This document shows, piece by piece, positions 41,772-50,018 of a stretch of 64,000 nt of DNA. The notes below the pieces were generated by a model, which was not told the origin of the DNA, did not search any database, and was given only the letters and a program-made list of their open reading frames with translations. A program made the translations under genes and the position numbers. Source of the DNA: Microbacterium paraoxydans (GTDB taxonomy: Bacteria > Actinomycetota > Actinomycetes > Actinomycetales > Microbacteriaceae); contig NZ_CP064873.1 in assembly GCF_019056515.1 (NCBI RefSeq), positions 124,001-188,000 on the forward strand, in the 5' to 3' direction. How positions within the stretch are numbered: position 1 is the first letter of the stretch; every line of letters begins with the position of its first letter.

Positions 41772-42157
41772 GCGGGGTTCTTCCCTTCTGGGGTGGGGGC
41801 GGATGCGGCGCGCTGCCGGAGCAGGTCCGCGAGGTCTTCCGCGCCGAGGCCGAGCGTGCGGGCCTCCGCGAGGAGCGGGTCGATGTAGCGGTCGGCGAAG
41901 GCCGCGCGGCGCTCGCCGAGGAGCAGCTCCCTGGCGCCTTCCGAGACGAACATGCCGATGCCTCGGCGCTTGTGGAGCACTCCCTTGTCGGTGAGCATGG
42001 CGACTCCCTTCGCAGCGGTGGCGGGGTTGATGCGGTAGAACGCGGCGAGCTCGTTCGTCGAAGGGGCCTGCGCCTCCTCGGCCAGCGAGCCGTCGAGGAT
42101 GGAGTCCTCGATCTGCTCGGCGATCTGGAGGAAGAGCGGCTTGCCTTCTTCGATCAC
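41768..42157 (-). CDS. GntR-family regulator, YtrA subfamily
   Basis: A 129-residue regulator. The N-terminal winged helix is LFLQIAEQIEDSILDGSLAE, then APSTNELAAFYRINPATAAK and the wing HKRRGIGMFVSEGARE. The effector domain is reduced to about 45 residues, as is characteristic of YtrA-type proteins, which control ABC exporters in their own operon. GTG 42157 has GGAGGA upstream. A 24-base palindrome lies 20 bases upstream of the start, consistent with autorepression. Confidence 0.88.
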   Translation of the reverse strand: MIEEGKPLFLQIAEQIEDSILDGSLAEEAQAPSTNELAAFYRINPATAAKGVAMLTDKGVLHKRRGIGMFVSEGARELLLGERRAAFADRYIDPLLAEARTLGLGAEDLADLLRQRAASAPTPEGKNPA

Positions 42158-42176
42158 GAGTCCTCCGTGGTTGCTG

Positions 42177-42200
42177 GGTTACTTACTTGACTAAGTAACC
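42177..42200. promoter_or_regulatory. Palindromic operator of the GntR/ABC operon
   Basis: The perfect nine-base arms ggttactta (42177-42185) and taagtaacc (42192-42200) with a six-base spacer lie 20 bases upstream of the GntR start. The AT-rich symmetric form stands out in GC-rich DNA and is what a YtrA-subfamily dimer would bind. Confidence 0.75.
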
Positions 42201-42239
42201 ACGGAACCGGCCACGGTGTCAACCCCTCTGGATGTGGGC

Positions 42240-42326
42240 GGGCACAGCTTCGGAGATATCCGTCGACATGCCGCCCGTCGGTCGGTTCCGGCGGCGTGTC
42301 GGCGGTCAGCTCCGAAGTTGTGCACG
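42240..42326. repeat. Dispersed 87-base palindrome, copy 2
   Basis: The arms cacagcttcggagat (42243-42257) and ctccgaagttgtgca, with inner cgacatgccgcc and ggcggcgtgtcg, match the copy at 15110-15196 in order, spacing and length. The interior differs. It sits between divergent genes, upstream of the methyltransferase promoter. Confidence 0.8.
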
Positions 42327-42362
42327 GGGAGGGGGGTGGGGCGGGCCGCGTACAGTGGGCTG

Positions 42363-43478
42363 GTGCCGGAGTTCCCCTACAGCCGCCTGCGTCGCTGGCC
42401 CGACGTCGAGGCGGACAACCTCCAGGCCCACGATGCGACCGACCTCCTGCTCGTGGAGCGCGCACTCGCGCTCGACGTGCCAGGGGCGGAGACGGTCGTG
42501 ATCGGTGACGAGTACGGCGCGATCACGCTGGCGCTCACGGCGGCCGGGCGCTCCGGTGTCCGGGTGCATCAGGACCTCTCGACCGGACGCCGCGCCCTCG
42601 CACGCAACGCGGAGGCGCTCGGAATCGGCGGGTTCGCGCCGCATGAGCTCGATGCCGATCTGCTCGCCGGAGCGAGACTGGTGCTGCTGCAGCTGCCGAA
42701 GGCCCTCGCCGAACTCGAGGAGATCGCCGACGCCGTGGCCCGCTGGGCCGCCCCGGAGGTGGTGCTCGTCGCGGGAGGCCGCGTGAAGCACATGTCCCTC
42801 GGTCAGAACGACGTCCTGGCGCGGAGCTTCGCCCACGTGCAGGCGCAGCGCGCCGAGCGGAAGTCGCGGCTGCTCGTCGCCGCTGGACCCCTCCCCGTAC
42901 CGGAGTCCCCGTCGTTCCCGGTGTCGGCGCGGCACGGCGATCTCGTCCTCGTGGCCCACGGCGGCGCCTTCGCCGGACCCCGTCTCGACATCGGCACCCG
43001 CACGCTGCTCGATGTGCTCGACCTCGACGGGAACGATGCCGGCCGCCGCGTGCTCGACCTCGGCTGCGGGACGGGAGCGCTCGCCGTGTCCTGGGCGCGT
43101 GCTCGCCCGCAGGACCGGGTCGTCGCCACGGACCGCTCGGCCGCCGCCGTCGCCTCCGCCCGCGCCACCGCGTCGGCGAACGGGGTGGCCGATCGGGTCG
43201 AGGTCACGCACGATGATGCGGGCTCGGCGCTCGCCGCGGGGAGCTTCGACACGGTGCTCCTGAATCCGCCGTTCCACCTCGGCGCCAGCGTGCACACCGG
43301 CGCCGCGACCCGCCTGTTCGAGGCCGCCGCGCGCCTGCTCCGACCGGACGGGGAGCTGTTCACGGTGTACAACTCGAGCCTCGGCTACCGGGCCGAGCTG
43401 ACACGGCTCATCGGCCCCACCGCGCAGCTCCGGCGCACCCCGAAGTTCACGGTGACGCGCTCCGTTCGTCGCCCGTGA
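42363..43478 (+). CDS. Class I SAM methyltransferase, RsmC/RlmG-like
   Basis: A 371-residue protein with two tandem halves: a degenerate N-terminal methyltransferase-like domain (ETVVIGDEYGAITLALTAAG) and an active C-terminal domain with SAM motif I VLDLGCGTGALAVSWA and the amino-methylating motif NPPFH. This layout is that of 16S/23S rRNA guanine-N2 methyltransferases RsmC and RlmG. Which position is modified cannot be told. GTG 42363 follows a -10 tacagt with a six-base gap, so the transcript is probably leaderless. It follows the dispersed palindrome at 42240. Confidence 0.82.
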   Translation: MPEFPYSRLRRWPDVEADNLQAHDATDLLLVERALALDVPGAETVVIGDEYGAITLALTAAGRSGVRVHQDLSTGRRALARNAEALGIGGFAPHELDADLLAGARLVLLQLPKALAELEEIADAVARWAAPEVVLVAGGRVKHMSLGQNDVLARSFAHVQAQRAERKSRLLVAAGPLPVPESPSFPVSARHGDLVLVAHGGAFAGPRLDIGTRTLLDVLDLDGNDAGRRVLDLGCGTGALAVSWARARPQDRVVATDRSAAAVASARATASANGVADRVEVTHDDAGSALAAGSFDTVLLNPPFHLGASVHTGAATRLFEAAARLLRPDGELFTVYNSSLGYRAELTRLIGPTAQLRRTPKFTVTRSVRRP

Positions 43479-43809
43479 GCACGGTGCGCCGAGATTGCTA
43501 GACGCTCGTACTATCCCCCGGTCAGCGCCGGAAACCCGGGCACGTCCGCAGTGCAGGATTTGCCGCTGACCGGCCATTTCGTTACGTTGGTCTGCGGGCC
43601 TGACGGCCCATAGACCAGTCCGCGGTCACGTCCTTCCTTCGATGAGCTGTGCGGCGAAGAGGCGTGGGCGTACGGTCGATCCCCTCTGCGGCGGATCCGA
43701 AATCCGCCGCCTGTGCCGCCACAGCGAAGACGTCGAACGGCCTCGTGAGGATCACCCGGGCGTGACCGAAGCAGGCTCAGCCACCCGAAGGCCGAGCCGC
43801 AGGGGAAAC
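43479..43809 (+). promoter_or_regulatory. Long structured leader upstream of the ProVWX operon
   Basis: This gene-free stretch contains several stable hairpins in series: tggtct/agacca with inner gggcc/ggccc (43588-43617), the perfect gcggcggat/atccgccgc (43688-43710), ctgtg/cacag (43711-43724) and ggctc/gagcc just before the start. Together they look like a regulatory RNA leader. No known riboswitch consensus (including the c-di-AMP ydaO type) was recognised. An in-frame GTG at 43762 could extend the ATPase into it. Confidence 0.4.
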
Positions 43810-45171
43810 GTGTCCGAAACAGCACTCGAAGCGCGCCATCTGTACAAGGTGTTCGGGAGGAATCCGAGCGCCGCCGTCCGCCGGCTGAAGGCAGGGGAGA
43901 GCCGTGCCGCCGTCGCCGACGCGGGGACCGCCGCCGTCATCGACGCCAGCTTCACCGTCAACCGCGGTGAGATCTTCGTCATCATGGGCCTGTCCGGATC
44001 GGGCAAGTCCACCATCATCCGCATGCTCAACGGGCTGCACGACATCACCGCGGGCACCGTCACCGTGGGCGGCGACCCGATCACGGGCATTCCGGCCGCC
44101 CGCCTGCGGGAGATCCGCCGCGACCGCATCTCGATGGTGTTCCAGCACTTCGCGCTGCTGCCGCATCGCACGGTCGCCGCGAACGTCGCCTACCCGCTCG
44201 AGCTCAAGGGCGTCGGCAAGGCCGAGCGCCAGGCCAAGGCCGAGGAGATCCTCGCCCTCGTCGGGCTCGAGGGTCAGGGCGACAAGCTGCCGTCCGAGCT
44301 GTCCGGCGGCATGCAGCAGCGCGTGGGCATCGCCCGCGCCCTCGCGGCCGACAGCGACATCCTGCTCATGGACGAGGCCTTCAGCGCGCTCGATCCGCTG
44401 ATCCGCCGCGAGATGCAGGAGCAGCTTCTGGAGCTGCAGCAGAAGCTCCAGAAGACCATCGTCTTCATCACGCACGACCTCAACGAGGCCATGTTCCTCG
44501 GTGACCGCATCGCCGTCATGCGCGACGGCCGCATCGTGCAGATCGGCACGCCGGAGGACATCCTCATGGACCCGGCGAACGACTACGTCGAGCAGTTCGT
44601 GCAGGACGTCGACCGTGCCCGGGTGCTCACCGCCGCCAACGTGATGGAGCGTCCGCGCCCCGTCGTCGCCGAGTCGGCCGGTCCTCGCACCGCGCTCCGC
44701 CAGATGCGCGACGCCTACATGTCGGCGACCTACGTGGTCGGCAAGGACCGCCAGCTCGTCGGCGTGGTCACCGACCGCGACGCCGTGAAGCTCGTGCGAC
44801 AGGGCGCCACGCGCCTCGACTCGATCATCAAGCCGGTGCTGCAGAGCGTGCGCGAGGACGACGTCCTCATGAACCTGTTCGTCCCCGCCGTCGAGTCGCC
44901 GCTGCCCCTCGCGGTGACGGATGCCGACGGCCGCCTCGCGGGAGTGATCCCGCGCGTCACCCTGCTCGCGGCGCTCGGTCCCGGGCCCGGAGCGACCGAG
45001 GAGATCCTGCTGCCGATGACCCCCATGCCCCAGGCCGAGATCGACGCCGTGCTCGACGACGGATGGACAGCCGAGCCCGGTCCTTCGACGAGCTCAGGGA
45101 CCCAGGATGGGTTCGGCTCAGGGACCCAGGGTGGGTTCGGGTCAGAGGCACAGGCGGAGGAGGTGCGCTGA
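43810..45171 (+). CDS. proV: Glycine betaine/proline ABC transporter ATPase
   Basis: A 453-residue ProV/OpuAA-type ATPase: Walker A GLSGSGKST, Q-loop VFQHFALLPHRTV, signature LSGGMQQRVG, Walker B ILLMDEAFSALD and FITHDLNEAMFLGDRIAVM. The C-terminal 130 residues form a CBS pair (VGVVTDRDAVKLV; LAVTDADGRLAGVI), the ionic-strength sensor in related systems. GTG 43810 has AGGGGA upstream. The last 30 residues are built from a dispersed repeat read in frame plus a 24-base duplication, so the tail is a recent addition. It is the first of three genes. Confidence 0.92.
   Translation: MSETALEARHLYKVFGRNPSAAVRRLKAGESRAAVADAGTAAVIDASFTVNRGEIFVIMGLSGSGKSTIIRMLNGLHDITAGTVTVGGDPITGIPAARLREIRRDRISMVFQHFALLPHRTVAANVAYPLELKGVGKAERQAKAEEILALVGLEGQGDKLPSELSGGMQQRVGIARALAADSDILLMDEAFSALDPLIRREMQEQLLELQQKLQKTIVFITHDLNEAMFLGDRIAVMRDGRIVQIGTPEDILMDPANDYVEQFVQDVDRARVLTAANVMERPRPVVAESAGPRTALRQMRDAYMSATYVVGKDRQLVGVVTDRDAVKLVRQGATRLDSIIKPVLQSVREDDVLMNLFVPAVESPLPLAVTDADGRLAGVIPRVTLLAALGPGPGATEEILLPMTPMPQAEIDAVLDDGWTAEPGPSTSSGTQDGFGSGTQGGFGSEAQAEEVR
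45082..45140. repeat. Dispersed 18-base repeat plus 24-base tandem duplication inside proV
   Basis: ccttcgacgagctcaggg (45082-45099) is the reverse complement of the copies at 49124 and 50825. It runs into two 24-base units (45093-45116 and 45117-45140) that differ at one base. The element is translated as the Ser/Thr/Gly-rich end of ProV. Confidence 0.8.
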
Positions 45172-46130
45172 TGGACGGTTTCCGCATCCCCGTGGGCGAC
45201 TGGGTCGCCGCCGGTGTCGACTGGATCACCGCCAACCTCGACGGCCTGCTCGACGCGGTCTCGTTCGTGGTGAGCTTCCTCGTCGACGGTCTCACCCGTC
45301 TGCTCCTCACGCCGCACTTCGCCGTGATCATCGTGATCGCGGCGCTGATCGCCTGGCTCGTGCGCTCGTGGCAGCTCGCCATCGGCACGATCCTGTCGTT
45401 CGGGCTCATCGTCGCCATGGACCTCTGGGTCCCGGCGATGCAGACGCTCGCCCTGGTGCTCGTCGCCGCCGTCGTGGCCGTGCTGATCGCGGTGCCGCTC
45501 GGCATCTGGTCGGCGCGCAATGCGACCGTGCGCGCGACGCTGAAGCCGGTGCTCGACTTCATGCAGACCATGCCGGCCTTCGTGTACCTGATCCCGGCGA
45601 TCGTGTTCTTCGGCATCGGTGTGGTGCCCGGACTCGTCGCCACCGTGATCTTCGCGCTGCCTCCCGGCGTGCGCCTGACCGAGCTGGGCATCCGCGGCGT
45701 CGACGCGGAGACCGTCGAGGCCGGACACGCCTTCGGAGCCACGCCGGGGCAGATCCTCCGCGGGATCCAGCTTCCCCTCGCGATGCCGACCATCATGGCC
45801 GGCGTCAACCAGGTCATCATGCTCGCCCTGTCGATGGCGGTCATCGCCGGCATGGCCGGTGCCGACGGGCTCGGGAAGATGGTCGTCGAGGCGATCTCGA
45901 CGATCAACATCCCCAAGGGTGTCGAGGCCGGACTGGGCGTCGTGCTCATCGCCGTGTTCCTCGACCGGGTGACCGCCGCTCTGGGCGCGCCCGGCGAGAA
46001 CCGCTCCTCGCTCCTCGGCATGCTGAAGCGCCGCGGTTCGTCCCGGCCGTCCGCTCCCGTGGCGTCGGAGTCCGCAGCCTCCGCGCCCGCCGAGGAGGCC
46101 CCGACCGAATCCGAGCTCGCCCGCGCCTGA
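45171..46130 (+). CDS. proW: Glycine betaine/proline ABC transporter permease
   Basis: A 319-residue ProW/OpuAB-like permease. The N-terminal amphipathic region (VGDWVAAGVDWITANLDGLL) is followed by about seven helices, with the conserved DFMQTMPAFVYLIPAIVFFG and the coupling loop EAGHAFGATPGQILRGIQLPL. The C-terminal 35 residues are an Ala/Ser/Pro/Glu-rich cytoplasmic tail. ATG 45171 shares one base with the ATPase stop, and GGAGGAGG precedes it. Unlike the OpuC system at 11.8 kb there is a single permease, as in ProU-type transporters. Confidence 0.92.
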   Translation: MDGFRIPVGDWVAAGVDWITANLDGLLDAVSFVVSFLVDGLTRLLLTPHFAVIIVIAALIAWLVRSWQLAIGTILSFGLIVAMDLWVPAMQTLALVLVAAVVAVLIAVPLGIWSARNATVRATLKPVLDFMQTMPAFVYLIPAIVFFGIGVVPGLVATVIFALPPGVRLTELGIRGVDAETVEAGHAFGATPGQILRGIQLPLAMPTIMAGVNQVIMLALSMAVIAGMAGADGLGKMVVEAISTINIPKGVEAGLGVVLIAVFLDRVTAALGAPGENRSSLLGMLKRRGSSRPSAPVASESAASAPAEEAPTESELARA

Positions 46131-46292
46131 GCCCCCGCGTCCCCGTTTCCCTCCCACCCCGCTACGTCCGGTGCGGGACGGAAATGGGGCGCTGGGGCGC
46201 GGATCCCGGCACGGTTTCGATCCCGGCACAGCTGTCCCGCGGCCTCGTCCGCACCTCCTGAACCACATACGGAACGCAAGAGAGAGAGTCAC

Positions 46293-47201
46293 ATGAAGAA
46301 GAAGATCCTGACCATCACCGCCCTCGGGGCTGCCGCAGCGCTCACCCTCGCCGGATGCAGCGGCGACGGCGCCGGTGGCACGAGCGGCGGCGGCGACGGT
46401 GCCGAGGACAAGGGCACCATCACCCTCGGGTTCCTGCCCTCCTGGACCGACGGCCTCAGCACCGCCTACCTCCTCCAGGACCAGCTCGAGAAGATCGGCT
46501 ACACGGTCGAGATGAAGACGCTCACCGAGGCCGGCCCGCTCTACACCGGGCTCGCACAGGGCGATGTCGACATGTACCCGTCGGCGTGGCCGGAACTCAC
46601 CCACGCCTCCTACATGGACAAGTACGGCGACGACATCGAAGACCTCGGCACGTACTACGAGAACGCCAAGCTGACCCTCGCGGTGCCGGAGTACTCCGAG
46701 CTCACCTCGATCGAGGACCTCGCGGGCAAGGGCGCCGACTTCGACGGCAAGATCTACGGCATCGAGCCGGGTGCGGGCCTGACCGCCCAGACCCAGAAGA
46801 TGATGCCCGAGTACGGCCTCGACGGCGAGTACGAGCTCGTCACCTCGTCGACCGCGGCGATGCTCACCGAGCTCAAGACCGCGACCGACAAGAAGGAGGA
46901 CATCGTCGTCACGCTGTGGCGTCCGTTCTGGGCCAACGACGCCTTCCCCGTGAAGGACCTCGAAGACCCGAAGGGCGCCATGGGCAAGGCCGAGGGCCTG
47001 CACTTCCTCGGCACCGCGGGCTTCGCGGACGAGTTCCCGGAGGCGGCGGAGCTGATCGAGAAGATCAAGCTCGACGACGAGCAGTACGGCGCGCTCGAAG
47101 ACCTCGTGGTCAACGAGTACGGCGAGGGCAAGGAAGCCGACGCGGTCGACGCCTGGCTCGAGGAGTACGGCGACCAGTTCGACTGGACCGTCACGAGCTG
47201 A
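46293..47201 (+). CDS. proX: Glycine betaine-binding lipoprotein
   Basis: A 302-residue lipoprotein with signal peptide KKKILTITALGAAAALTLAG and lipobox Cys at about residue 22. The mature domain is OpuAC type II: GFLPSWTDGLSTAYLLQDQL, DVDMYPSAWPELTH, the betaine-cage aromatics in LWRPFWAND, and AELIEKIKL. It delivers betaine or proline betaine to the ProVW complex. It starts 162 bases after proW; the gap holds only a GC-rich imperfect hairpin region. A strong terminator follows. Confidence 0.9.
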   Translation: MKKKILTITALGAAAALTLAGCSGDGAGGTSGGGDGAEDKGTITLGFLPSWTDGLSTAYLLQDQLEKIGYTVEMKTLTEAGPLYTGLAQGDVDMYPSAWPELTHASYMDKYGDDIEDLGTYYENAKLTLAVPEYSELTSIEDLAGKGADFDGKIYGIEPGAGLTAQTQKMMPEYGLDGEYELVTSSTAAMLTELKTATDKKEDIVVTLWRPFWANDAFPVKDLEDPKGAMGKAEGLHFLGTAGFADEFPEAAELIEKIKLDDEQYGALEDLVVNEYGEGKEADAVDAWLEEYGDQFDWTVTS

Positions 47202-47218
47202 CACCCGTCGCACGTCTC

Positions 47219-47253
47219 GAAGGAGGGTCTCCCGCAGCGGGAGGCCCTCCTTC
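47219..47253 (+). terminator. Terminator of the ProVWX operon
   Basis: The arms gaaggaggg-t-ctcccgc and gcgggag-g-ccctccttc form a stem of about 16 pairs with a one-base mismatch and a tiny loop, 18 bases after the proX stop. Confidence 0.85.
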
Positions 47254-47346
47254 GTCATGGGTGACCCCACTTACATTCGGGGGCGGAAGGTGGAAGCATG
47301 GCGCGAAACCGGCGGGTCGACCGGCCCGCGGATGGGGGACACGACC

Positions 47347-48324
47347 ATGTGCACAGGACTGAGCTTCACGACCGCCGACCACTACTTCGGGAGGAATCTC
47401 GATCTGGAGTTCTCGTACAACGAGACCGTGACCGTCACACCGCGGAACTTCCCGTTCCCGTTCCACCGGCTGCCGTCGATGCCGACGCACCACGCGATCA
47501 TCGGGATCGCGACGATCGCCGACGGCTACCCGCTCTACTACGACGCGGTCAACGAGAAGGGGCTCGGCATGGCGGGGCTCAACTTCCCGGACAACGCGCA
47601 CTACCCGGCGCCGGGGTCGGGGGACACCGAGGTCACCCCGTTCGAGTTCATCCCCTGGGTCCTCGGGCAGTTCGAGACGGTGGCCGAGGTGAAGGAGGCC
47701 CTCCGGTCGGTGAGTCTCGTGGACATCGACTTCAGCCCGGAGTTCCCGCTGTCCCCGCTGCACTGGATCATCGCCGACAAGAGCGCATCGATCACGGTCG
47801 AGAGCGTGCGCGGCGGCCTCAAGGTCTACGACAACCCGTGGGGCGTGCTCACGAACAACCCCACGTTCGACATCCAGAGCTTCCGACTCAACGACTATCA
47901 GCACCTCTCAAAGCGGCAGCCGGAGAACACGTTCGCCTCGGACGTGCCGATGGACCTCTACAGTCGCGGCATGGGCGGGATCGGGCTGCCGGGCGACCTG
48001 TCGTCGTCGTCGCGGTTCGTGAAGGCGGTGTTCACGCGCATGAACTCGGTGTGCGGCACGTCGGAGTCGGAGTCGATCAGCCAGTTCTTCCAGATCCTCG
48101 GCTCTGTCGCCCAGCAGCGCGGGTGCGTGCAGGTCGGCGACGAGGAGAAGTACGAGATCACCATCTACTCGTCGTGCGCCAACACGGCGACGGGCGTGTA
48201 CTACTACACGACCTACGAGAACAGCCAGATCACCGGTGTGGACATGCACAAGGAGGATCTCGACGGCTCCGAGCTCGCGGCGTACCCGCTCGTGAAGGGG
48301 CAGCAGATCGCGATGCAGAACTGA
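47347..48324 (+). CDS. Choloylglycine hydrolase family enzyme (Ntn amidase)
   Basis: A 325-residue N-terminal-nucleophile hydrolase of the bile salt hydrolase/penicillin V acylase family. The sequence begins MCTGLSF: Met removal exposes nucleophile Cys2, which fixes the start at 47347. Other family residues are visible in FGRNLDLE (Arg and Asp), the VNEKGLGMAGLNFP loop, VLTNNPTFD (Asn) and SSSRFVKAVF (Arg). It hydrolyses a C-N amide bond. In non-gut actinobacteria the real substrate may be an acyl-homoserine lactone, penicillin-like or other amide. There is no signal peptide. Confidence 0.88.
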   Translation: MCTGLSFTTADHYFGRNLDLEFSYNETVTVTPRNFPFPFHRLPSMPTHHAIIGIATIADGYPLYYDAVNEKGLGMAGLNFPDNAHYPAPGSGDTEVTPFEFIPWVLGQFETVAEVKEALRSVSLVDIDFSPEFPLSPLHWIIADKSASITVESVRGGLKVYDNPWGVLTNNPTFDIQSFRLNDYQHLSKRQPENTFASDVPMDLYSRGMGGIGLPGDLSSSSRFVKAVFTRMNSVCGTSESESISQFFQILGSVAQQRGCVQVGDEEKYEITIYSSCANTATGVYYYTTYENSQITGVDMHKEDLDGSELAAYPLVKGQQIAMQN

Positions 48325-48380
48325 TCTCCGCTCCGCGCAACCCCCTCATCGGGAGGGCGGCCGCGGCGTAGCCTGTGGCC

Positions 48381-49883
48381 GTGGACGGGTTCGCGGCGGT
48401 CGACTTCGGGTTCGCCCGCGAGGTCCTGCAGCGGGGCATCGCGGCGCTGTACCTCGTCGCGTTCGTCTCGACGCTCAACCAGTTCCGTCCGCTCCTCGGT
48501 GAGCACGGACTCCTGCCCGCGCCCGTGCTGCTGGACTGGGTGGCGCAGAAGCGCGAGCGCCGGAAGCTGCTGCACCCGACGCTCTTCACCCGCGTTCGCT
48601 ACACCGACCGGCGTCTGGTCGCGCTGTGCGGGGCGGGAATCGTCATCGCCGCCCTGCTCATCGCCGGGGTGCCGCAACTCGGACCACCGTGGGTGCCGAT
48701 GCTCGCCTTCCTCGTCCTGTGGTTCGGCTACATGTCGGTGGTGAGCATCGGGCAGACGTTCTACTCGTTCGGGTGGGAGATGCTGCTGCTGGAGGCGGGG
48801 TTCCTCGCGGCCTTCCTCGGCTCGAACGACCAGCCGCCGCCGACCGTGGTGATCGTGCTGTTTTGGTGGCTGCTGTTCCGGCTGGAGTTCGGCGCCGGGA
48901 TGATCAAGATCCGCGGCGGACGGGAGTGGCGCGACCTCACCGCGATGACCTTCCACCACGAGACCCAGCCGATGCCCGGGCCGCTGAGCCGCCAGGCGCA
49001 TCTGCTGCCGCGGTGGTTCCACAAGCTCGAGGTCGTCGGGAACCACGTCGCGCAGCTCGTGGTGCCGTTCTTCCTCTTCGCCCCGCTGCTGTCGCTGTGG
49101 CTCCCCGACAGCGGTGGCTGGGCCCCTGAGCTTGTCGAAGGGGTCGCGTGGGTCGGCGCCGTCGCCGCCGGGATCGTGATCGCGACGCAGCTGTGGCTCG
49201 TGCTCACCGGGAACTTCGCGTGGCTGAATTGGGCGACGATCGTGCTCGGGTTCTCCGCGATCGGCCTCCCCGGCATCGGGGCTCCGGAGCGGACGCCGGA
49301 GACCTCGCTGCCGTGGACGGTGTCCGGCATGCCGCTGTGGTGGGTCGTGGTGACCTCGGCGGTCGGCGTGCTGTTCGTAGTGCTGAGCGTGCCCGCCGTG
49401 CGCAACCTCTTCGCGCGACGACAGCTCATGAACGCGAGCTTCCACCGCTGGCAGCTCGCCAACGCCTACGGAGCCTTCGGCACGGTCACGCGGGAGCGGA
49501 TCGAGATCGTCGTGGAGGGGTCGGACGATGAGGAGGGCCGGCACTGGCGCGAGTACGAGTTCCGCGGGAAGCCCGGGGACGTGCGGCGGATCCCGCGGCA
49601 GTTCGCCCCGTATCACCTGCGGCTGGACTGGCTGATGTGGTTCCTGCCGCTCGGGCACTCGCTGGACGACTGGTTCTCCGTGTTCCTCGTGCGGCTGCTG
49701 GAGGCGGATGCCCCGACGCTGCGGATGCTGCGCGTGGACCCCTTCCACGGCGAGCGGCCGCGGTGGGTGCGCGCCGTGACGTACCGCTACCGCTTCACGA
49801 CCCGCGCCGAGCACCGTGCCGACGGCGCCGTCTGGGTCCGGACCGGTCGCCGCGTGGTGCTCGGTCCGGTCGGCCTCCGCTGA
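48381..49883 (+). CDS. Lipase maturation factor family membrane protein
   Basis: A protein of about 500 residues with eight or more helices matching the lipase maturation factor (LMF1) family: LYLVAFVSTLNQFRPLLGEH, FGWEMLLLEAGFLAAFLG, RLEFGAGMIKIRGG-REWRDL and, near the end, RLDWLMWFLPLGHSLDDWF. Vertebrate LMF1 helps lipases fold; the bacterial role is unknown. GTG 48381 lies six bases after a -10 tagcct (leaderless), and GTG 48375 is in frame. An in-frame dispersed repeat adds a PELVEG peptide in the loop near residue 250, so it is tolerated there. Confidence 0.8.
   Translation: MDGFAAVDFGFAREVLQRGIAALYLVAFVSTLNQFRPLLGEHGLLPAPVLLDWVAQKRERRKLLHPTLFTRVRYTDRRLVALCGAGIVIAALLIAGVPQLGPPWVPMLAFLVLWFGYMSVVSIGQTFYSFGWEMLLLEAGFLAAFLGSNDQPPPTVVIVLFWWLLFRLEFGAGMIKIRGGREWRDLTAMTFHHETQPMPGPLSRQAHLLPRWFHKLEVVGNHVAQLVVPFFLFAPLLSLWLPDSGGWAPELVEGVAWVGAVAAGIVIATQLWLVLTGNFAWLNWATIVLGFSAIGLPGIGAPERTPETSLPWTVSGMPLWWVVVTSAVGVLFVVLSVPAVRNLFARRQLMNASFHRWQLANAYGAFGTVTRERIEIVVEGSDDEEGRHWREYEFRGKPGDVRRIPRQFAPYHLRLDWLMWFLPLGHSLDDWFSVFLVRLLEADAPTLRMLRVDPFHGERPRWVRAVTYRYRFTTRAEHRADGAVWVRTGRRVVLGPVGLR
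49124..49143. repeat. Dispersed repeat read as PELVEG inside the LMF-like gene
   Basis: ccctgagcttgtcgaagggg (49124-49143) differs by one base from the copy at 50825-50844 and matches, in reverse, the copy at 45082. It is translated in frame between two membrane segments. Confidence 0.8.
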
Positions 49884-49968
49884 CTTCGAGTCGCGCACTG
49901 TGCGGCAAATCCGGGCCGGATGGAGCCATTCAGGCGATTCGAACGGCCGCCGAGCGCGGCGAAACGCC

Positions 49969-49993
49969 CCGGCCGGGGAGAGTCCCCGGTCGG
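49969..49993. terminator. Terminator between convergent genes
   Basis: The arms ccggccgggga (49969-49979) and tccccggtcgg (49983-49993) pair over 11 bases (one G-U) with a three-base loop, between the LMF-like gene and the convergent efflux operon. Confidence 0.65.
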
Positions 49994-50018
49994 AGCGTTC
50001 CGTCTCGCTGAGCGTCGA

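Noticed and set aside
43479..43809. c-di-AMP (ydaO) riboswitch before proV
   Set aside because: The hallmark core words of that class could not be found, so only generic hairpins are claimed.
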